From Roseomonas populi (GTDB lineage: Bacteria > Pseudomonadota > Alphaproteobacteria > Acetobacterales > Acetobacteraceae), in assembly GCF_024594815.1 (NCBI RefSeq), contig NZ_JANJOU010000009.1, forward strand, positions 186,001 to 250,000: a stretch of DNA of 64,000 bases. The letters run 5' to 3'. Both the position numbers and the translations under genes were made by a program. The notes beneath the pieces are model-generated. The model saw only the letters and a list, made by a program, of their open reading frames with translations, did not search any database and was not told the origin of the DNA. Positions 25,123 through 34,410 of the stretch are shown here, piece by piece (position 1 is the first letter of the stretch; every line of letters begins with the position of its first letter).

Positions 25123-26214
25123 ATGCCCTTCGACGCCCAGGCCCCTTACCCGAGCACCGCGTCCGCCCACGCCGGGCAGGCCCGTGCCGTGGCCTGGTGG
25201 CTGCTGGCCGTCGCCGCCATGGTCTGGGTGATGGTGGCCCTGGGCGGCGCCACGAGGCTGACGGGATCGGGGCTCTCCATCATGGAGTGGGCTCCCCTCC
25301 GCGGCACCCTGCCGCCGATGAGCGAGGCAGAGTGGAACCGCCTCTACGACCTCTACCGCACCATCCCGCAGTACGAGCTGGTGAACCGCGGCTTCGGGCT
25401 GGAGGGCTTCAAGAGCATCTTCTGGCTGGAATGGACCCACCGCCTCTGGGGGCGGCTGATCGGGCTTGTCTATGCCGGCGGCCTCCTCTGGTTCTGGCTG
25501 CGGGGCGGGATCCCGAAGGGCTACGGCAAGCGCCTTCTCCTCCTCCTCTTCCTCGGCGGGCTGCAGGGCGCGGTGGGCTGGTTCATGGTCGCCTCGGGCT
25601 TCGAGGCGGACCGCACCGCCGTCTCGCCCTGGCGGCTGGTGGTCCATCTCGGCCTCGCGCTCCTCCTCTTCGGCGTGCTGCTCTGGACCGCCCTCTCACT
25701 GCTGCGGCCGGACCGGGATGCGCCGCCGGAGGCCCGGCCGCTGCGCCCCCTCGCTCATGCCACGGCCGGGCTGGTGGTGCTGACCATGCTGGCGGGCGGC
25801 TTCGTGGCCGGGATCAAGGCGGGGCTGGACTACAACACCTTCCCCCTCATGGGCGGGCAACTGGTGCCGGAAGGCTATGGCGGCACCGGCGCCACCACCT
25901 TCCTCCATGCCCTGGTGGGGGACGTGGCGACGGTGCAGTTCAACCACCGGCTGCTCGCCACCCTCACCGGCCTCGCCGCCCTCGCCCTCGGTGTGCTGGC
26001 GCTGGCCCGCCTGCCGGCCGGGGCCGCGCGGCGGGCGGCGGCGGCCTTCACGGCCGTGGTTCTCGTCCAGTACGCGCTCGGCGTCGTGACGCTGGTGCAT
26101 GTGGTCCCGGCCTGGCTCGGCACGCTCCACCAGACGGTGGCGGTGGCGGTGCTGGCAGGCGCGCTGCTGCTGCTGCACGCGCTGCGGCGGCCCCGCGCGG
26201 GCCGGCCCGCTTGA
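25123..26214 (+). CDS. ctaA: Heme A synthase (COX15/CtaA)
   Basis: A 363-residue, eight-helix membrane enzyme that oxidises heme O to heme A for aa3-type cytochrome oxidase. Conserved features: VALGGATRLTGSGLSIMEW, FWLEWTHRLWGR (heme-ligand His106), the LVVHLGLAL, QFNHRLLAT and LGTLHQTVAV histidines, and the FVAGIKAGLDYNTFPLM loop between the two four-helix halves. This is the alphaproteobacterial/mitochondrial type, without the extracytoplasmic Cys pair of Bacillus CtaA. Its stop overlaps the start of the sensor kinase gene (TTGA). Upstream 24978-25122 shows nothing recognisable. Confidence 0.95.
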   Translation: MPFDAQAPYPSTASAHAGQARAVAWWLLAVAAMVWVMVALGGATRLTGSGLSIMEWAPLRGTLPPMSEAEWNRLYDLYRTIPQYELVNRGFGLEGFKSIFWLEWTHRLWGRLIGLVYAGGLLWFWLRGGIPKGYGKRLLLLLFLGGLQGAVGWFMVASGFEADRTAVSPWRLVVHLGLALLLFGVLLWTALSLLRPDRDAPPEARPLRPLAHATAGLVVLTMLAGGFVAGIKAGLDYNTFPLMGGQLVPEGYGGTGATTFLHALVGDVATVQFNHRLLATLTGLAALALGVLALARLPAGAARRAAAAFTAVVLVQYALGVVTLVHVVPAWLGTLHQTVAVAVLAGALLLLHALRRPRAGRPA

Positions 26215-27704
26215 GCGACGAACCTCCCGCCGGAGACCTTTACCGGACCGTCCTGGAGACCCTCCCGCACGGCGTCTGCGTCTTCGGCCCGGACCGGCGG
26301 GTGCGGATGGTGAACGCGGCCTACCAGCGGATCATGGAAGGGTCCGAGGTGGCGATCGGCGAGCACCACGCCGACATCGTCGCGCGGCGCGAGGCCGCCG
26401 GCGAGTTCGGCGCCCGGCGGGAGGAAATCGTCCAGGTCATGCGGGACGACTTCGTCAAAGCCCATCCTTACGAGCTGACGCGCACCCGGCCGAACGGCAC
26501 CGTGGTGCTGGCCCGCGTGGTGCCGCTGCCGGAGGGGGGGCAGGCGGTGGTGGTCACGGACGTGACCCGCCGTGCCCGGGCGGAAGCGGAGGCCGGGCAG
26601 CGCACCGCAACTCTGCAGGCGATGCTGGACAACCAGCCGGACGGCGTGGCGCTGTTCGACGGCGATGGCTTCCTGGTCGCCGCCAACGCCCTGGCCGCCC
26701 GGCTGACAGGGTTGGGTGAGGCCACGATGCGCCCGGGCCGCCACGTGGACGAGTTGCGGCTGCTGCAGCTCGCCTCGCTCGAGTTCGGCGACATGACCAG
26801 CCCGGCGGCGCGGGATGCCCTGGCGCGCAGCAAGGGCACCATCGCGGAGACGGGCCGCTTCGTCCGCACGCGCCCCGACGGCACGGTGCTGGAGGTGCGG
26901 ACAGACCCGATGCCCGGCGGCGGCTTCCTCCGCACCTATCGCGACGTGACGGAGGAGCGGCGGGCGCGGGCGGAGCTGGAGGCGGCGCGCGACGCGGCGG
27001 AGGCGGCCTCCCGCGCCAAGTCCGGCTTCCTGGCGACGATGACGCACGAGCTGCGGACGCCGCTGCACGCCGTGATCGGCTTCTCCGAGGCGATCCTGGA
27101 GGAAACGCGGCCGGAAGCCGTGCGGGACCACGCGAGGGAGGTGCTGGAGGCCGGGCGGCAGCTCCTGGGGCTGGTCGACGGGCTGCTGGAGGCGACGCGG
27201 ATCGAGGCCGGCACCCTCTCCCTGCGCGGCGCGGTGCTGGACCCCCTACCCATCCTGCGCGCCGCCGCCGTCAGCGCCCGCCGTGCCGCGGAGGCGGCGG
27301 GGATCGCCTTCGAGGAGGCGTTGCCAGAGGCGTTGCCGCAGCTGCGGGGCGATGCCGGGCGCTTGCGGCAGGTGCTGGACGCCCTCATCTCCAACGCCGT
27401 GAAGTTCACGCCTGCCGGCGGGCGGGTGACGCTCTCCGCCACGCCCCTAGCCACGGGCGGGACGGAGATCGCCATCGCCGACACGGGCATCGGCATGGCG
27501 CCGGAGGACATCCCGCGCGCCTTCGAGGCCTTCACCCAGCTCGAGGCCGGGCTGAGCCGGCGCTACCCCGGCTCTGGCCTCGGCCTCTATCTCTCCCGCG
27601 CCCTGGCAGGGGCTATGGGGATCGGGCTGGACCTGCAAAGCACGCCCGGCAAGGGCACCACCGTCCGGCTGGCCGTGCCGCCGGCCGAGGAGACTTCGGC
27701 ATGA
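26211..27704 (+). CDS. PAS-PAS sensor histidine kinase
   Basis: A 497-residue soluble kinase. PAS 1 (about 8-120, GVCVFGPDRRVRMVNAAYQR), PAS 2 (about 135-250, GVALFDGDGFLVAANALA), HisKA with His279 (MTHELRTPLHAVIGFSEAI), and HATPase_c with LISNAVKFTPAGG, ADTGIGMAPEDIPRAFEAF and GSGLGLYLS. The start is TTG at 26211, overlapping the ctaA stop; the gene in turn overlaps tldD by ATGA at 27701. The frame stays open far upstream but only as antisense or out-of-frame sequence. No cognate regulator lies beside it. The embedding between ctaA and tldD hints at sensing of redox or cytochrome status, which is inference. Confidence 0.9.
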   Translation: MSDEPPAGDLYRTVLETLPHGVCVFGPDRRVRMVNAAYQRIMEGSEVAIGEHHADIVARREAAGEFGARREEIVQVMRDDFVKAHPYELTRTRPNGTVVLARVVPLPEGGQAVVVTDVTRRARAEAEAGQRTATLQAMLDNQPDGVALFDGDGFLVAANALAARLTGLGEATMRPGRHVDELRLLQLASLEFGDMTSPAARDALARSKGTIAETGRFVRTRPDGTVLEVRTDPMPGGGFLRTYRDVTEERRARAELEAARDAAEAASRAKSGFLATMTHELRTPLHAVIGFSEAILEETRPEAVRDHAREVLEAGRQLLGLVDGLLEATRIEAGTLSLRGAVLDPLPILRAAAVSARRAAEAAGIAFEEALPEALPQLRGDAGRLRQVLDALISNAVKFTPAGGRVTLSATPLATGGTEIAIADTGIGMAPEDIPRAFEAFTQLEAGLSRRYPGSGLGLYLSRALAGAMGIGLDLQSTPGKGTTVRLAVPPAEETSA

Positions 27705-29137
27705 ACGCTGACACGCCGCTGGATGCCACCGCCCGCCTCTTCTTCCGCGAGCTGGACGGGGGCGAGGCCGCCCGCATCACCGCCGACGCGCTCTCGGGCG
27801 CCGAGGACGGGGAGCTGTTCCTGGAGTACCGGGAGAGCGAGATGACGAGCCTGGAGGATGGCCGCATCCGCTCCGCCACCTTCGACACGCAGCGCGGCTT
27901 CGGCCTGCGCGCCGTGCGCGGGGCCGCCGCCGCCTATGCCCATGCCGGGGAGGTGACGGCCCCTGCCCTTCGCCGCGCCGCCGCCGCCGTGCGCGGCCTG
28001 CCCGGCGAGGGGAGCATCCGTGTGGCGGAGCCGCCGCGCGCGACGAATGCGCGGCTCTACGATTCCGCCAACCCGCTTCCGCTGATGGAGTTCGAGGCGA
28101 AGACCGCGCTGCTGGCCGGGATCGACGCCTATGCCCGCGGCCGCGATTCCCGCGTGGTGCAGGTGATGGCCTCTCTCTACGGCGAGTGGCAGGCGGTGCG
28201 GATCATTCGCGCCGACGGGCGCGAGGTGGCCGACCTTCGCCCGCTGGTGCGGCTGAACGTGAACGTGGTGGTGGAGCGCGACGGGCGGCGCGAGACAGGC
28301 AGCTACGGCACGGGTGGCCGCTTTTCCTACGACCGCGTGCTGGGCGAGGCGACCTGGAAGGCCGCGGTGGACGAGGCGCTGCGCCAGGCCGTGCTGAACC
28401 TGGACAGCGTGCCCGCGCCTGCCGGCGAGATGGAGGTGGTGCTGGGCCCGGGCTGGCCGGGCATCCTGCTGCACGAGGCGATCGGCCACGGGCTGGAGGG
28501 CGACTTCAACCGCAAGGGCACCTCCGCCTTCGCCGGGCTGATGGGCCAGCGCGTGGCGAGCAAGGGCGTGACGGTGGTGGATGATGGCACCATCCCCGAC
28601 CGGCGCGGCAGCCTGACCATCGACGACGAGGGCACGCCGACCAGCCGCACCGTGATGATCGAGGACGGCATCCTGACCGGCTTCATCCAGGACCGGCAGA
28701 ACGCGCGCCTGATGGGGGTGAACCCCACCGGCAACGGGCGCCGGCAGAGCTACGCCCACGCGCCGATGCCGCGCATGACGAACACGGTGATGCTGGGCGG
28801 GAACCACCATCCGGAGGAGATCCTGCGCAGCGTGAAGCGCGGCATCTACGCCGTGAACTTCGGCGGCGGGCAGGTGGACATCACCTCCGGCAAGTTCGTG
28901 TTCTCGGCCAGCGAGGCCTACATGATCGAGGACGGCAGGCTCGGCGCGCCGGTGAAGGGCGCGACGCTGATCGGCGACGGGCCGAGCGCCCTCACCCAGG
29001 TCTCGATGATCGGCAACGACATGGCGCTGGACGCGGGCATCGGCACCTGCGGCAAGCAGGGCCAGGGCGTGCCCGTGGGCGTGGGCCAGCCGACGCTGAA
29101 GATGACGGGGCTGACGGTCGGCGGCACGGCCGTCTGA
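27701..29137 (+). CDS. tldD: TldD metalloprotease
   Basis: A 478-residue TldD/PmbA-family zinc peptidase. The metal motif HExxxH is visible as HEAIGHGLEGDF (His258, Glu259, His263), and the C-terminal GTCGKQGQGVPVGVGQP holds the Cys that completes the zinc site. Other TldD blocks: VRGAAAAYAHAG, RGFGLR and GGGQVDITSGKFVFSASEAY. With TldE (PmbA) it forms a heterodimer that degrades unfolded peptides, for instance in microcin and ribosomally made peptide maturation; tldE is not in this window. It starts in the stop of the sensor kinase gene. Confidence 0.96.
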   Translation: MNADTPLDATARLFFRELDGGEAARITADALSGAEDGELFLEYRESEMTSLEDGRIRSATFDTQRGFGLRAVRGAAAAYAHAGEVTAPALRRAAAAVRGLPGEGSIRVAEPPRATNARLYDSANPLPLMEFEAKTALLAGIDAYARGRDSRVVQVMASLYGEWQAVRIIRADGREVADLRPLVRLNVNVVVERDGRRETGSYGTGGRFSYDRVLGEATWKAAVDEALRQAVLNLDSVPAPAGEMEVVLGPGWPGILLHEAIGHGLEGDFNRKGTSAFAGLMGQRVASKGVTVVDDGTIPDRRGSLTIDDEGTPTSRTVMIEDGILTGFIQDRQNARLMGVNPTGNGRRQSYAHAPMPRMTNTVMLGGNHHPEEILRSVKRGIYAVNFGGGQVDITSGKFVFSASEAYMIEDGRLGAPVKGATLIGDGPSALTQVSMIGNDMALDAGIGTCGKQGQGVPVGVGQPTLKMTGLTVGGTAV

Positions 29138-29138
29138 C

Positions 29139-29849
29139 TTGGGGTTCTGGGACTTCGTCCTGGCCGGCCTGGCCGTGGCCGTTGCCGCCATCGTGCAGCT
29201 CTCGGCGGGGCTGGGGCTGACGCTGGTGGGGGTGCCCATGCTGGTTGCCATCGAACCCCGGCTGGTGCCGGTGCCCTTCATCCTCTCCGCCCTGCCCATG
29301 ATGTTCGGGCAGTGGCGGGTGGATTCGCGCCACGTGCCGAAGGGGATGCTGCTGCCCTCCGTGCTCGGCGTGGCGCTGGGCACGGCGGCGGGCATGGCGC
29401 TGGCCGTTTACCAGCCCGGCATCGCCACGCCGCGCGGCTACGGGATCGTCACGCTGGTGGCCGTGGCGCTGGCCGTGGCGGTTCCCCGGCTGCAACCCAC
29501 CACGCCGATGCTGGCCGGGGCCGGGCTCGTCTCCGGCGTGATGGGCGGGATCTCCGGCGTGCACGGGCCGCTGATGGGGCTGGTGGTGTCCCACCTGCCG
29601 GCGCAGGCGGTGCGGGGCTTCCTCGGGCTGTTCTGGCTCCTGGCGCACCTCACCCTGCTCGCCATGGCGATCCCCGCCGGGCGGCTGGGGTGGGGGGAGG
29701 CGTGGCTGGCCCTCGGGCTGCTGCCGGGCGTGGCGCTGGGGGCCGCCCTCTCCGGCCCGGCGCGGCGCTGGCTGGACGGGCCGCGGCTGCGCTGGGCCAT
29801 CCTCGGCATCTCGGCCGCAGGCGGCGCCGCGCTGGTGGCACGGGGATGA
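29139..29849 (+). CDS. TauE/SafE (DUF81) family permease
   Basis: A 236-residue integral membrane protein of the sulfite exporter TauE/SafE family, with about seven or eight hydrophobic helices. The two-repeat pattern is seen in GLGLTLVGVPMLVAIEPRLV and GAGLVSGVMGGISGVHGPLM. The start is TTG at 29139, one base after the tldD stop. It probably moves a small organic or sulfur anion across the inner membrane; substrate unknown. It overlaps the GNAT gene by ATGA. Confidence 0.88.
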   Translation: MGFWDFVLAGLAVAVAAIVQLSAGLGLTLVGVPMLVAIEPRLVPVPFILSALPMMFGQWRVDSRHVPKGMLLPSVLGVALGTAAGMALAVYQPGIATPRGYGIVTLVAVALAVAVPRLQPTTPMLAGAGLVSGVMGGISGVHGPLMGLVVSHLPAQAVRGFLGLFWLLAHLTLLAMAIPAGRLGWGEAWLALGLLPGVALGAALSGPARRWLDGPRLRWAILGISAAGGAALVARG

Positions 29850-30301
29850 GCGCGCTCCGCCCCGCCAAGCCAGAGGACGAGGCGACGATCCGTGCGCTGG
29901 TGGAGCGCGCCTACGCCCCCTACGTCCCGCTGCTCGGCCGCCGCCCCGCGCCGATGGACGACGACTTCGCCGCGCGCATCGCGCAGGGTCAGGCGCATGT
30001 CATGGAGCGGGACGGCGCCCTCGTCGCCCTGGCGGTGATCGAGGACCGCGCGGACCACCTCTGGATCGAGGACCTGGCGGTGGAGCCGGGGCTGCACGGG
30101 CAGGGCATCGGCCGCGCCTTGCTCGCCTTCGCGGAGGGCGAGGCACGCCGCCTGGGCCTGCGCGAGCTGCGGCTGCTGACGAACGAGCGGATGGAGCGCA
30201 ACCGCGCCATCTATGCCCGTGCCGGTTTCCAGGAGACGGAGCGGCGGGAGGAGATGGGCTTCCGCCGCGTCTACATGGTCCGCCACCTGGACCCTGCCTG
30301 A
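29846..30301 (+). CDS. GNAT family N-acetyltransferase
   Basis: A 151-residue GNAT enzyme. The acetyl-CoA pyrophosphate loop is LHGQGIGRALLAFAEGEA following the strand LWIEDLAVEPG, and the C-terminal part has NRAIYARAGFQETERRE and ends GFRRVYMVRHL. It transfers an acetyl group to an unknown amine. It starts in the stop of the permease gene and closes this coupled gene string; a hairpin follows the stop. Confidence 0.88.
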   Translation: MSALRPAKPEDEATIRALVERAYAPYVPLLGRRPAPMDDDFAARIAQGQAHVMERDGALVALAVIEDRADHLWIEDLAVEPGLHGQGIGRALLAFAEGEARRLGLRELRLLTNERMERNRAIYARAGFQETERREEMGFRRVYMVRHLDPA

Positions 30302-30307
30302 CCCGGC

Positions 30308-30326
30308 CAGCCCCACCCTGGGGCTG
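30308..30326 (+). terminator. Hairpin after the ctaA-to-GNAT gene string
   Basis: A perfect 8-bp GC-rich stem (CAGCCCCA / TGGGGCTG) with a CCC loop, seven bases after the GNAT stop. There is no T run, so it would be a GC-only terminator or an RNA 3'-end stabiliser. The rest of the 105-bp gap to the next gene shows nothing clear. Confidence 0.45.
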
Positions 30327-30406
30327 CACCCTGGCGGCAGTACGCGGCCCAGGGCTATGGTTCGGCAACCGCGGCGCGGAAGCGGGCCGCCTGCCACGGG
30401 ATCGCG

Positions 30407-31471
30407 ATGCGCCGAACGCCCTTCCGCCCCTCCTGGCTGCGCCTGCTCGGCGCGGCGCTCATGGCCATGGCCGGCGCGGGGGGCGCGGCGGCGCAGGAAC
30501 CGCTGCATCTCCGCGTGGTCGGCGGCCTGGGCGGCGTTTCCCAGTACACGCGCCACGAGGAGCCCTTCTGGCGGGACCGCGTGCCGGAGCTGCTGCGCGG
30601 CAGGGTGACAACGGAGATCGTCCCATCTGACCGCTCCGGCCTGAAGCCGGAGGACATGCTCTCCCTGATCCAGCGCGGGACCGTGCCCTTCGGCACCATC
30701 CTGCTGGCCCAGGCGGCGGCCGAGGAACCGGAGTTCCAGGCCCTGGACCTGCCCCTGCAGAACCCGGACATCACCACGCTGCGCCGGACGGTGCAGCTCT
30801 ACCGCCCCCACCTCCAGCGCCTGCTGGCCGAGCGCTACGGGATTGAGCTGCTCGCGGTCTATACCTACCCCGCCCAGGTGGTCTGGTGCCGCCAGCCCTT
30901 CTCCGGGCTGTCGGACCTCGCGAACCGGCGCATCCGCATCTCCTCCCTCGGCCAGGGCGAGGTGTTCGAGGCCCTCGGCGCCACCCCGGTCTCCGTGCCC
31001 TTCAACGGCATCGTGCAGGCCATGCGGGACGGGGCGGTGGAGTGCGCCGTGACCGGCGCGCTGTCGGGCAACGCCATCGGGCTGCAGAACGTGGCCACAC
31101 ACATCCAGGACATGGCGCTGAGCTGGGGCGTCTCCATCTTCGTCGCCAACCGCGCCGCCTGGAACGCCCTGCCGGAGGATGTCCGCGCGCGGCTGCGCGA
31201 GGGGCTTTCCGGGCTGGAGGCAGCCGTCTGGGCCGGGGTGGAGGGCGAAACGGTGGACGGCATGCGCTGCGCCACTGGCGGAGCGGGCTGCACCGGCGCG
31301 ACCGGCCGCCTGACCGCCGTGCCGATGACGCCGGGGGAAGCGGCCCTGCGCCGGGGTCTCCTCAACTGGACCGTGCTGCCGCGCTGGATCGACCGATGCG
31401 GGCCGGACTGCGCGGATGTTTGGAACGGCTCCCTCGCGGCCGGTTCGGGGATCCAGGCCCATGCCCGCTGA
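30407..31471 (+). CDS. TRAP-type (DctP family) periplasmic binding protein, lone
   Basis: A 354-residue exported protein with a signal peptide (basic start, [18 protein letters not shown]). The body is DctP-like: [60 protein letters not shown] (the conserved position for substrate-facing residues) and a long C-terminal helix. Six cysteines, including CATGGAGC and CGPDC pairs, are unusual for this family. There is no dctQ or dctM nearby. Instead the gene overlaps the start of a chemoreceptor gene by 11 bases, suggesting that it serves as a ligand-binding partner for signalling rather than transport (inference). Confidence 0.82.
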   Translation: MRRTPFRPSWLRLLGAALMAMAGAGGAAAQEPLHLRVVGGLGGVSQYTRHEEPFWRDRVPELLRGRVTTEIVPSDRSGLKPEDMLSLIQRGTVPFGTILLAQAAAEEPEFQALDLPLQNPDITTLRRTVQLYRPHLQRLLAERYGIELLAVYTYPAQVVWCRQPFSGLSDLANRRIRISSLGQGEVFEALGATPVSVPFNGIVQAMRDGAVECAVTGALSGNAIGLQNVATHIQDMALSWGVSIFVANRAAWNALPEDVRARLREGLSGLEAAVWAGVEGETVDGMRCATGGAGCTGATGRLTAVPMTPGEAALRRGLLNWTVLPRWIDRCGPDCADVWNGSLAAGSGIQAHAR

Positions 31472-33044
31472 TCCGCCGGCGCAGCGCCGCCTCGTTGCCT
31501 GGACCGGGCGGATCAGCGTCCGCGCGGCGGGGATCGTGCTGCTGATGCTCGTCGTGCTCGGTACCCTCTCCGGCGGGGCGGCGCTGCTGGGGGCCCGGCA
31601 GGCCGCCATCATCGAGGAGCTGGGCATCCGCCAGCGCGGCCAGACGGAGGCGGTGGACGGCTTCGCGAGCTCCCTCTTCGCCTTCAGCGGCTTCCTCTCC
31701 AACGTCGCGCTGGGGGAGGTGCGGCCGGCTGTGGCCGCCCGGCGCGCGGTGCGGCAGGCCGAATTGCTGGCGGCCGAGTATGACCGGCTGATCGACCGCA
31801 TCGGCGACCGGCTGGACCCGCTTCTCGTCACCATCACGCGGGACATGATGCGGCGCATGGGGCCCCTGGCCGAGGAGATGCGCCAGGCCTTCGCCGAGGA
31901 GCGGCGGGACCGCTACGCCGCGCTGAACGACGCCTGGCGCGTGCGCGCCGTGACCTTCGACAGCCTGGTGAGCGAGGCCCGCCACGTGGTGCGGGAGGAG
32001 GCGGCGGGGAATCTGGGCCGCGCGTCGCAGGTGGCACAGGCGGCGCGGCTGGTGAACGCCGCCGGGCTGGCAGTGGGGCTGGTCGGGCTGATCCTCACCT
32101 GGCTCGTCCTCGTCCGCCTCACCGCCCGCCCGCTGGCGCGGGTGGCGGGCGCGATGGAGCGGCTGGCGCACGGGCAGGCCGAGGCCGAGGTGCCGGAGAC
32201 CGGCCGCCGCGACCAGGTGGGGGAGATGGCCCGTGCCCTGCTGGTGTTCCGCGACAATCTCCTCGCCACCCGCCGCCTGGGAGAGCAGGCGCTGGACGGC
32301 GCCCGGCGCACGGCGGTGGCGACCACCCAGGCCTCGGACGCCATCAGCCAGATATCAGACGGCGCGATGACGCAGCTGGCGGAGCTGAATCATCTGGCCG
32401 AGGCGCTGAACCACAGCCGCGACGCCATCCGCTCCGTCGGCGGCATCACCCAGGGCTCCCACGAGACGACCCAGGCCGCCCGCCGCCTGCTGGCGGAGAG
32501 CCTGACGAAGATCGAGACCCTGGTGGACGTGGTGGATTCGGTGGGCGAGGACACGGAGCGCGTGACGCGCATCGCCGCCAATATCGGCCGGATCGCGACT
32601 CAGACGAACATCCTGGCTATCAACGCCGCCATCGAGGCGGCCCGCGCCGGGGAGCACGGGCGCGGCCTCTCCGTGGTGGCGGAGGAGGTGCGGGCGCTGG
32701 CGGTGAACACGGAGGCGCTGGCGCAGGAGATCGCGGACGCGGTGGTGCGCGCCGGCACCCGCGCGCGGGAGGGCCGGCAGGGCGCCGCCGCCGTGGGCGA
32801 GGCCATGGACGAACTGGAGCGGCTGGTGGGCGAGAGCGCCCGCCTCTCCGGCGCCACCGCCATCGCCATGGAGCAGCAGGAGGCGACGGTGGGCAGCATC
32901 GCCGAGCGGGTGCAGGTGCTGACCCGCATCGGGCAGAGCAACGCGACCTCGGCGGAGGAGATCACGGTAACGATGATCGACCTGTCGCGGCTCGCGGATG
33001 AGACGCGGGCGGCGGTGGAGAACGTGGCGGCGGAGGGGCGCTAA
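31461..33044 (+). CDS. Methyl-accepting chemotaxis protein paired with a binding protein
   Basis: A 527-residue chemoreceptor. TM1 about 20-42, periplasmic helical region about 45-195, TM2 about 198-219, HAMP about 220-272, then a signalling domain with the hairpin [20 protein letters not shown] and [23 protein letters not shown] 31461 lies inside the last codons of the binding-protein gene; a GTG-type upstream extension at 31416 is less likely. Translational coupling to a solute-binding protein suggests that the receptor reads ligand occupancy of that protein. The cytoplasmic part would couple to a CheW/CheA system, such as that at 24-5498. No CheR-binding tail is seen. Confidence 0.92.
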   Translation: MPADPPAQRRLVAWTGRISVRAAGIVLLMLVVLGTLSGGAALLGARQAAIIEELGIRQRGQTEAVDGFASSLFAFSGFLSNVALGEVRPAVAARRAVRQAELLAAEYDRLIDRIGDRLDPLLVTITRDMMRRMGPLAEEMRQAFAEERRDRYAALNDAWRVRAVTFDSLVSEARHVVREEAAGNLGRASQVAQAARLVNAAGLAVGLVGLILTWLVLVRLTARPLARVAGAMERLAHGQAEAEVPETGRRDQVGEMARALLVFRDNLLATRRLGEQALDGARRTAVATTQASDAISQISDGAMTQLAELNHLAEALNHSRDAIRSVGGITQGSHETTQAARRLLAESLTKIETLVDVVDSVGEDTERVTRIAANIGRIATQTNILAINAAIEAARAGEHGRGLSVVAEEVRALAVNTEALAQEIADAVVRAGTRAREGRQGAAAVGEAMDELERLVGESARLSGATAIAMEQQEATVGSIAERVQVLTRIGQSNATSAEEITVTMIDLSRLADETRAAVENVAAEGR

Positions 33045-33058
33045 GCCCCCTCTCAAAA

Positions 33059-34402
33059 TCAGAGCGCCGCTTCGCCGAACACCTTGGAGACGTCCCCGCC
33101 CCACTCCCCGGCGTTGCGGCGCAGCCAGTGGTCCGCCTGGGTCTCGCCGGAGGAGACGATGCGCTCCAGCGGCGCCAGGAAGCGCTCCTCCCCGTGGCCG
33201 CGGGCGCGCAGCCCGTCCCGAGCGATGGCCAGCACCGCCTGCGCCACATCGCGGAGCGGCACGTCGTTGATCACGGAGTCCAGCGCGCGGCGCGGCACGT
33301 CTGCCCGCAGCGCGTGCATCTGCGCCACCGACCAGTCCCGCACCAGTGCGGCCGCGGCCTTCTGCGCGGCATCGTCGTAGAGCAGGCCCACCCAGAAGGC
33401 CGGCAGGGCGCAGACCATGGCGGCGGAGCCCATGTCGGAGCCGCGCATCTCCAGGAAGCGCTTGAGGCGGACATCGGTGAAGACGGTGGTCACGTGATCC
33501 GCCCAGTCGCCCATGGTGGCGCGGATGGAGGGGTCGGACCGAAGGCCCTTCTCCATGAACTGGCGGAAGGTGCAGCCCGTGGCGTCCACGAAGCGGCCGT
33601 CGCGCATGATGAAGTACATGGGCACGTCCAGCACCCAGTCCGCGAAGCGCTCGAAGCCGAAGCCGTCCTCGAATACCACGGGGGGAATGCCCGTGCGATC
33701 CGGGTCCGTGCGGGTCCAGACCAGGCCGCGCAAGGTGCGATACTCTGTCGGCTCTCCCTCCCGGAAGGGGGAATTGGCGAAAAGGGCGGTGGCGAGGGGC
33801 TGGAGCGCGAGGGAAATGCGGAGCTTCTCCACCATGTCCGCCTCGTCCCCGAAATCGAGGTTCGTCTGGACCGTCGCGGTACGGAGCATCATGTCCAGCC
33901 CCATGTCGCCCACCCGCGGCATGTAGTTTCGCATGATGGCGTAGCGGGTCTTGGGCATCCACGGCATGGCCTCCCGAGTGGCCAGCGGGTGGAAGCCAAG
34001 GCCGGCGAAGCCGATGCCCAGGGGTTCCGCCACCTCGCGCAGGTCGCGCAGATGGTCCTCCAGCTCTGTCTCGGTCTCGATTACCGTGGAGACGGGCGCG
34101 CCGGAGAGCTCGAACTGCCCGCCGGGCTCAAGGCTCACGCTCGCCTCGCCGCGCTTCAGGCCGATGAGCTTGCCGTTGTCCTCGATCCGCTCCCAGCCTT
34201 TCCCTGCAAGGCCTTCCAGCAGGGCGGCGATGCCGTTGGGCTCGTAGGCGGGGGGCAGGAAGCCCTCCTTCCGGAAGCCGATCTTCTCGTGCTCGGTCCC
34301 CACGCGCCAGGCGTCGCGCGGCTTGCTGCCGGCGGCGAACCAGCCCGCAAGGTCGCGCGCGGACTGGATGGGCGTGAGGTCGGCCTCCCCAGGATTGGAC
34401 AT
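33059..34402 (-). CDS. gshA: Glutamate-cysteine ligase (plant/alphaproteobacterial type)
   Basis: A 447-residue GCS2-family ligase catalysing ATP-dependent joining of glutamate and cysteine, the first step of glutathione synthesis. Diagnostic stretches: RVGTEHEKIGF, ASVSLEPGGQFELSGAP, GLGFHPLATREAMPWMPKTRY, TATVQTNLDFGDEADM and GLVWTRTDPDRTG. Length agrees with the family. ATG at 34402 has GAAGAA upstream; an in-frame ATG at 34435 would run into the rsmE coding end. It is preceded eight bases upstream by rsmE on the same strand and converges with the chemoreceptor gene across a 14-bp gap. Confidence 0.95.
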   Translation of the reverse strand: MSNPGEADLTPIQSARDLAGWFAAGSKPRDAWRVGTEHEKIGFRKEGFLPPAYEPNGIAALLEGLAGKGWERIEDNGKLIGLKRGEASVSLEPGGQFELSGAPVSTVIETETELEDHLRDLREVAEPLGIGFAGLGFHPLATREAMPWMPKTRYAIMRNYMPRVGDMGLDMMLRTATVQTNLDFGDEADMVEKLRISLALQPLATALFANSPFREGEPTEYRTLRGLVWTRTDPDRTGIPPVVFEDGFGFERFADWVLDVPMYFIMRDGRFVDATGCTFRQFMEKGLRSDPSIRATMGDWADHVTTVFTDVRLKRFLEMRGSDMGSAAMVCALPAFWVGLLYDDAAQKAAAALVRDWSVAQMHALRADVPRRALDSVINDVPLRDVAQAVLAIARDGLRARGHGEERFLAPLERIVSSGETQADHWLRRNAGEWGGDVSKVFGEAAL

Positions 34403-34410
34403 GTGTTCTT

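Noticed and set aside
23961-26210. Possible 750-residue extension of the PAS-PAS kinase at 26211
   Set aside because: It reads across the antisense of the VTT and GT2 genes and out of frame through ctaA; the TTG at 26211 directly precedes the PAS domain.
33038-33066. GGCGCT/AGCGCC inverted repeat between the chemoreceptor and gshA
   Set aside because: The loop of about 20 bases and lack of a T run make it a poor terminator; GC-rich hexamers of this sort are frequent here.
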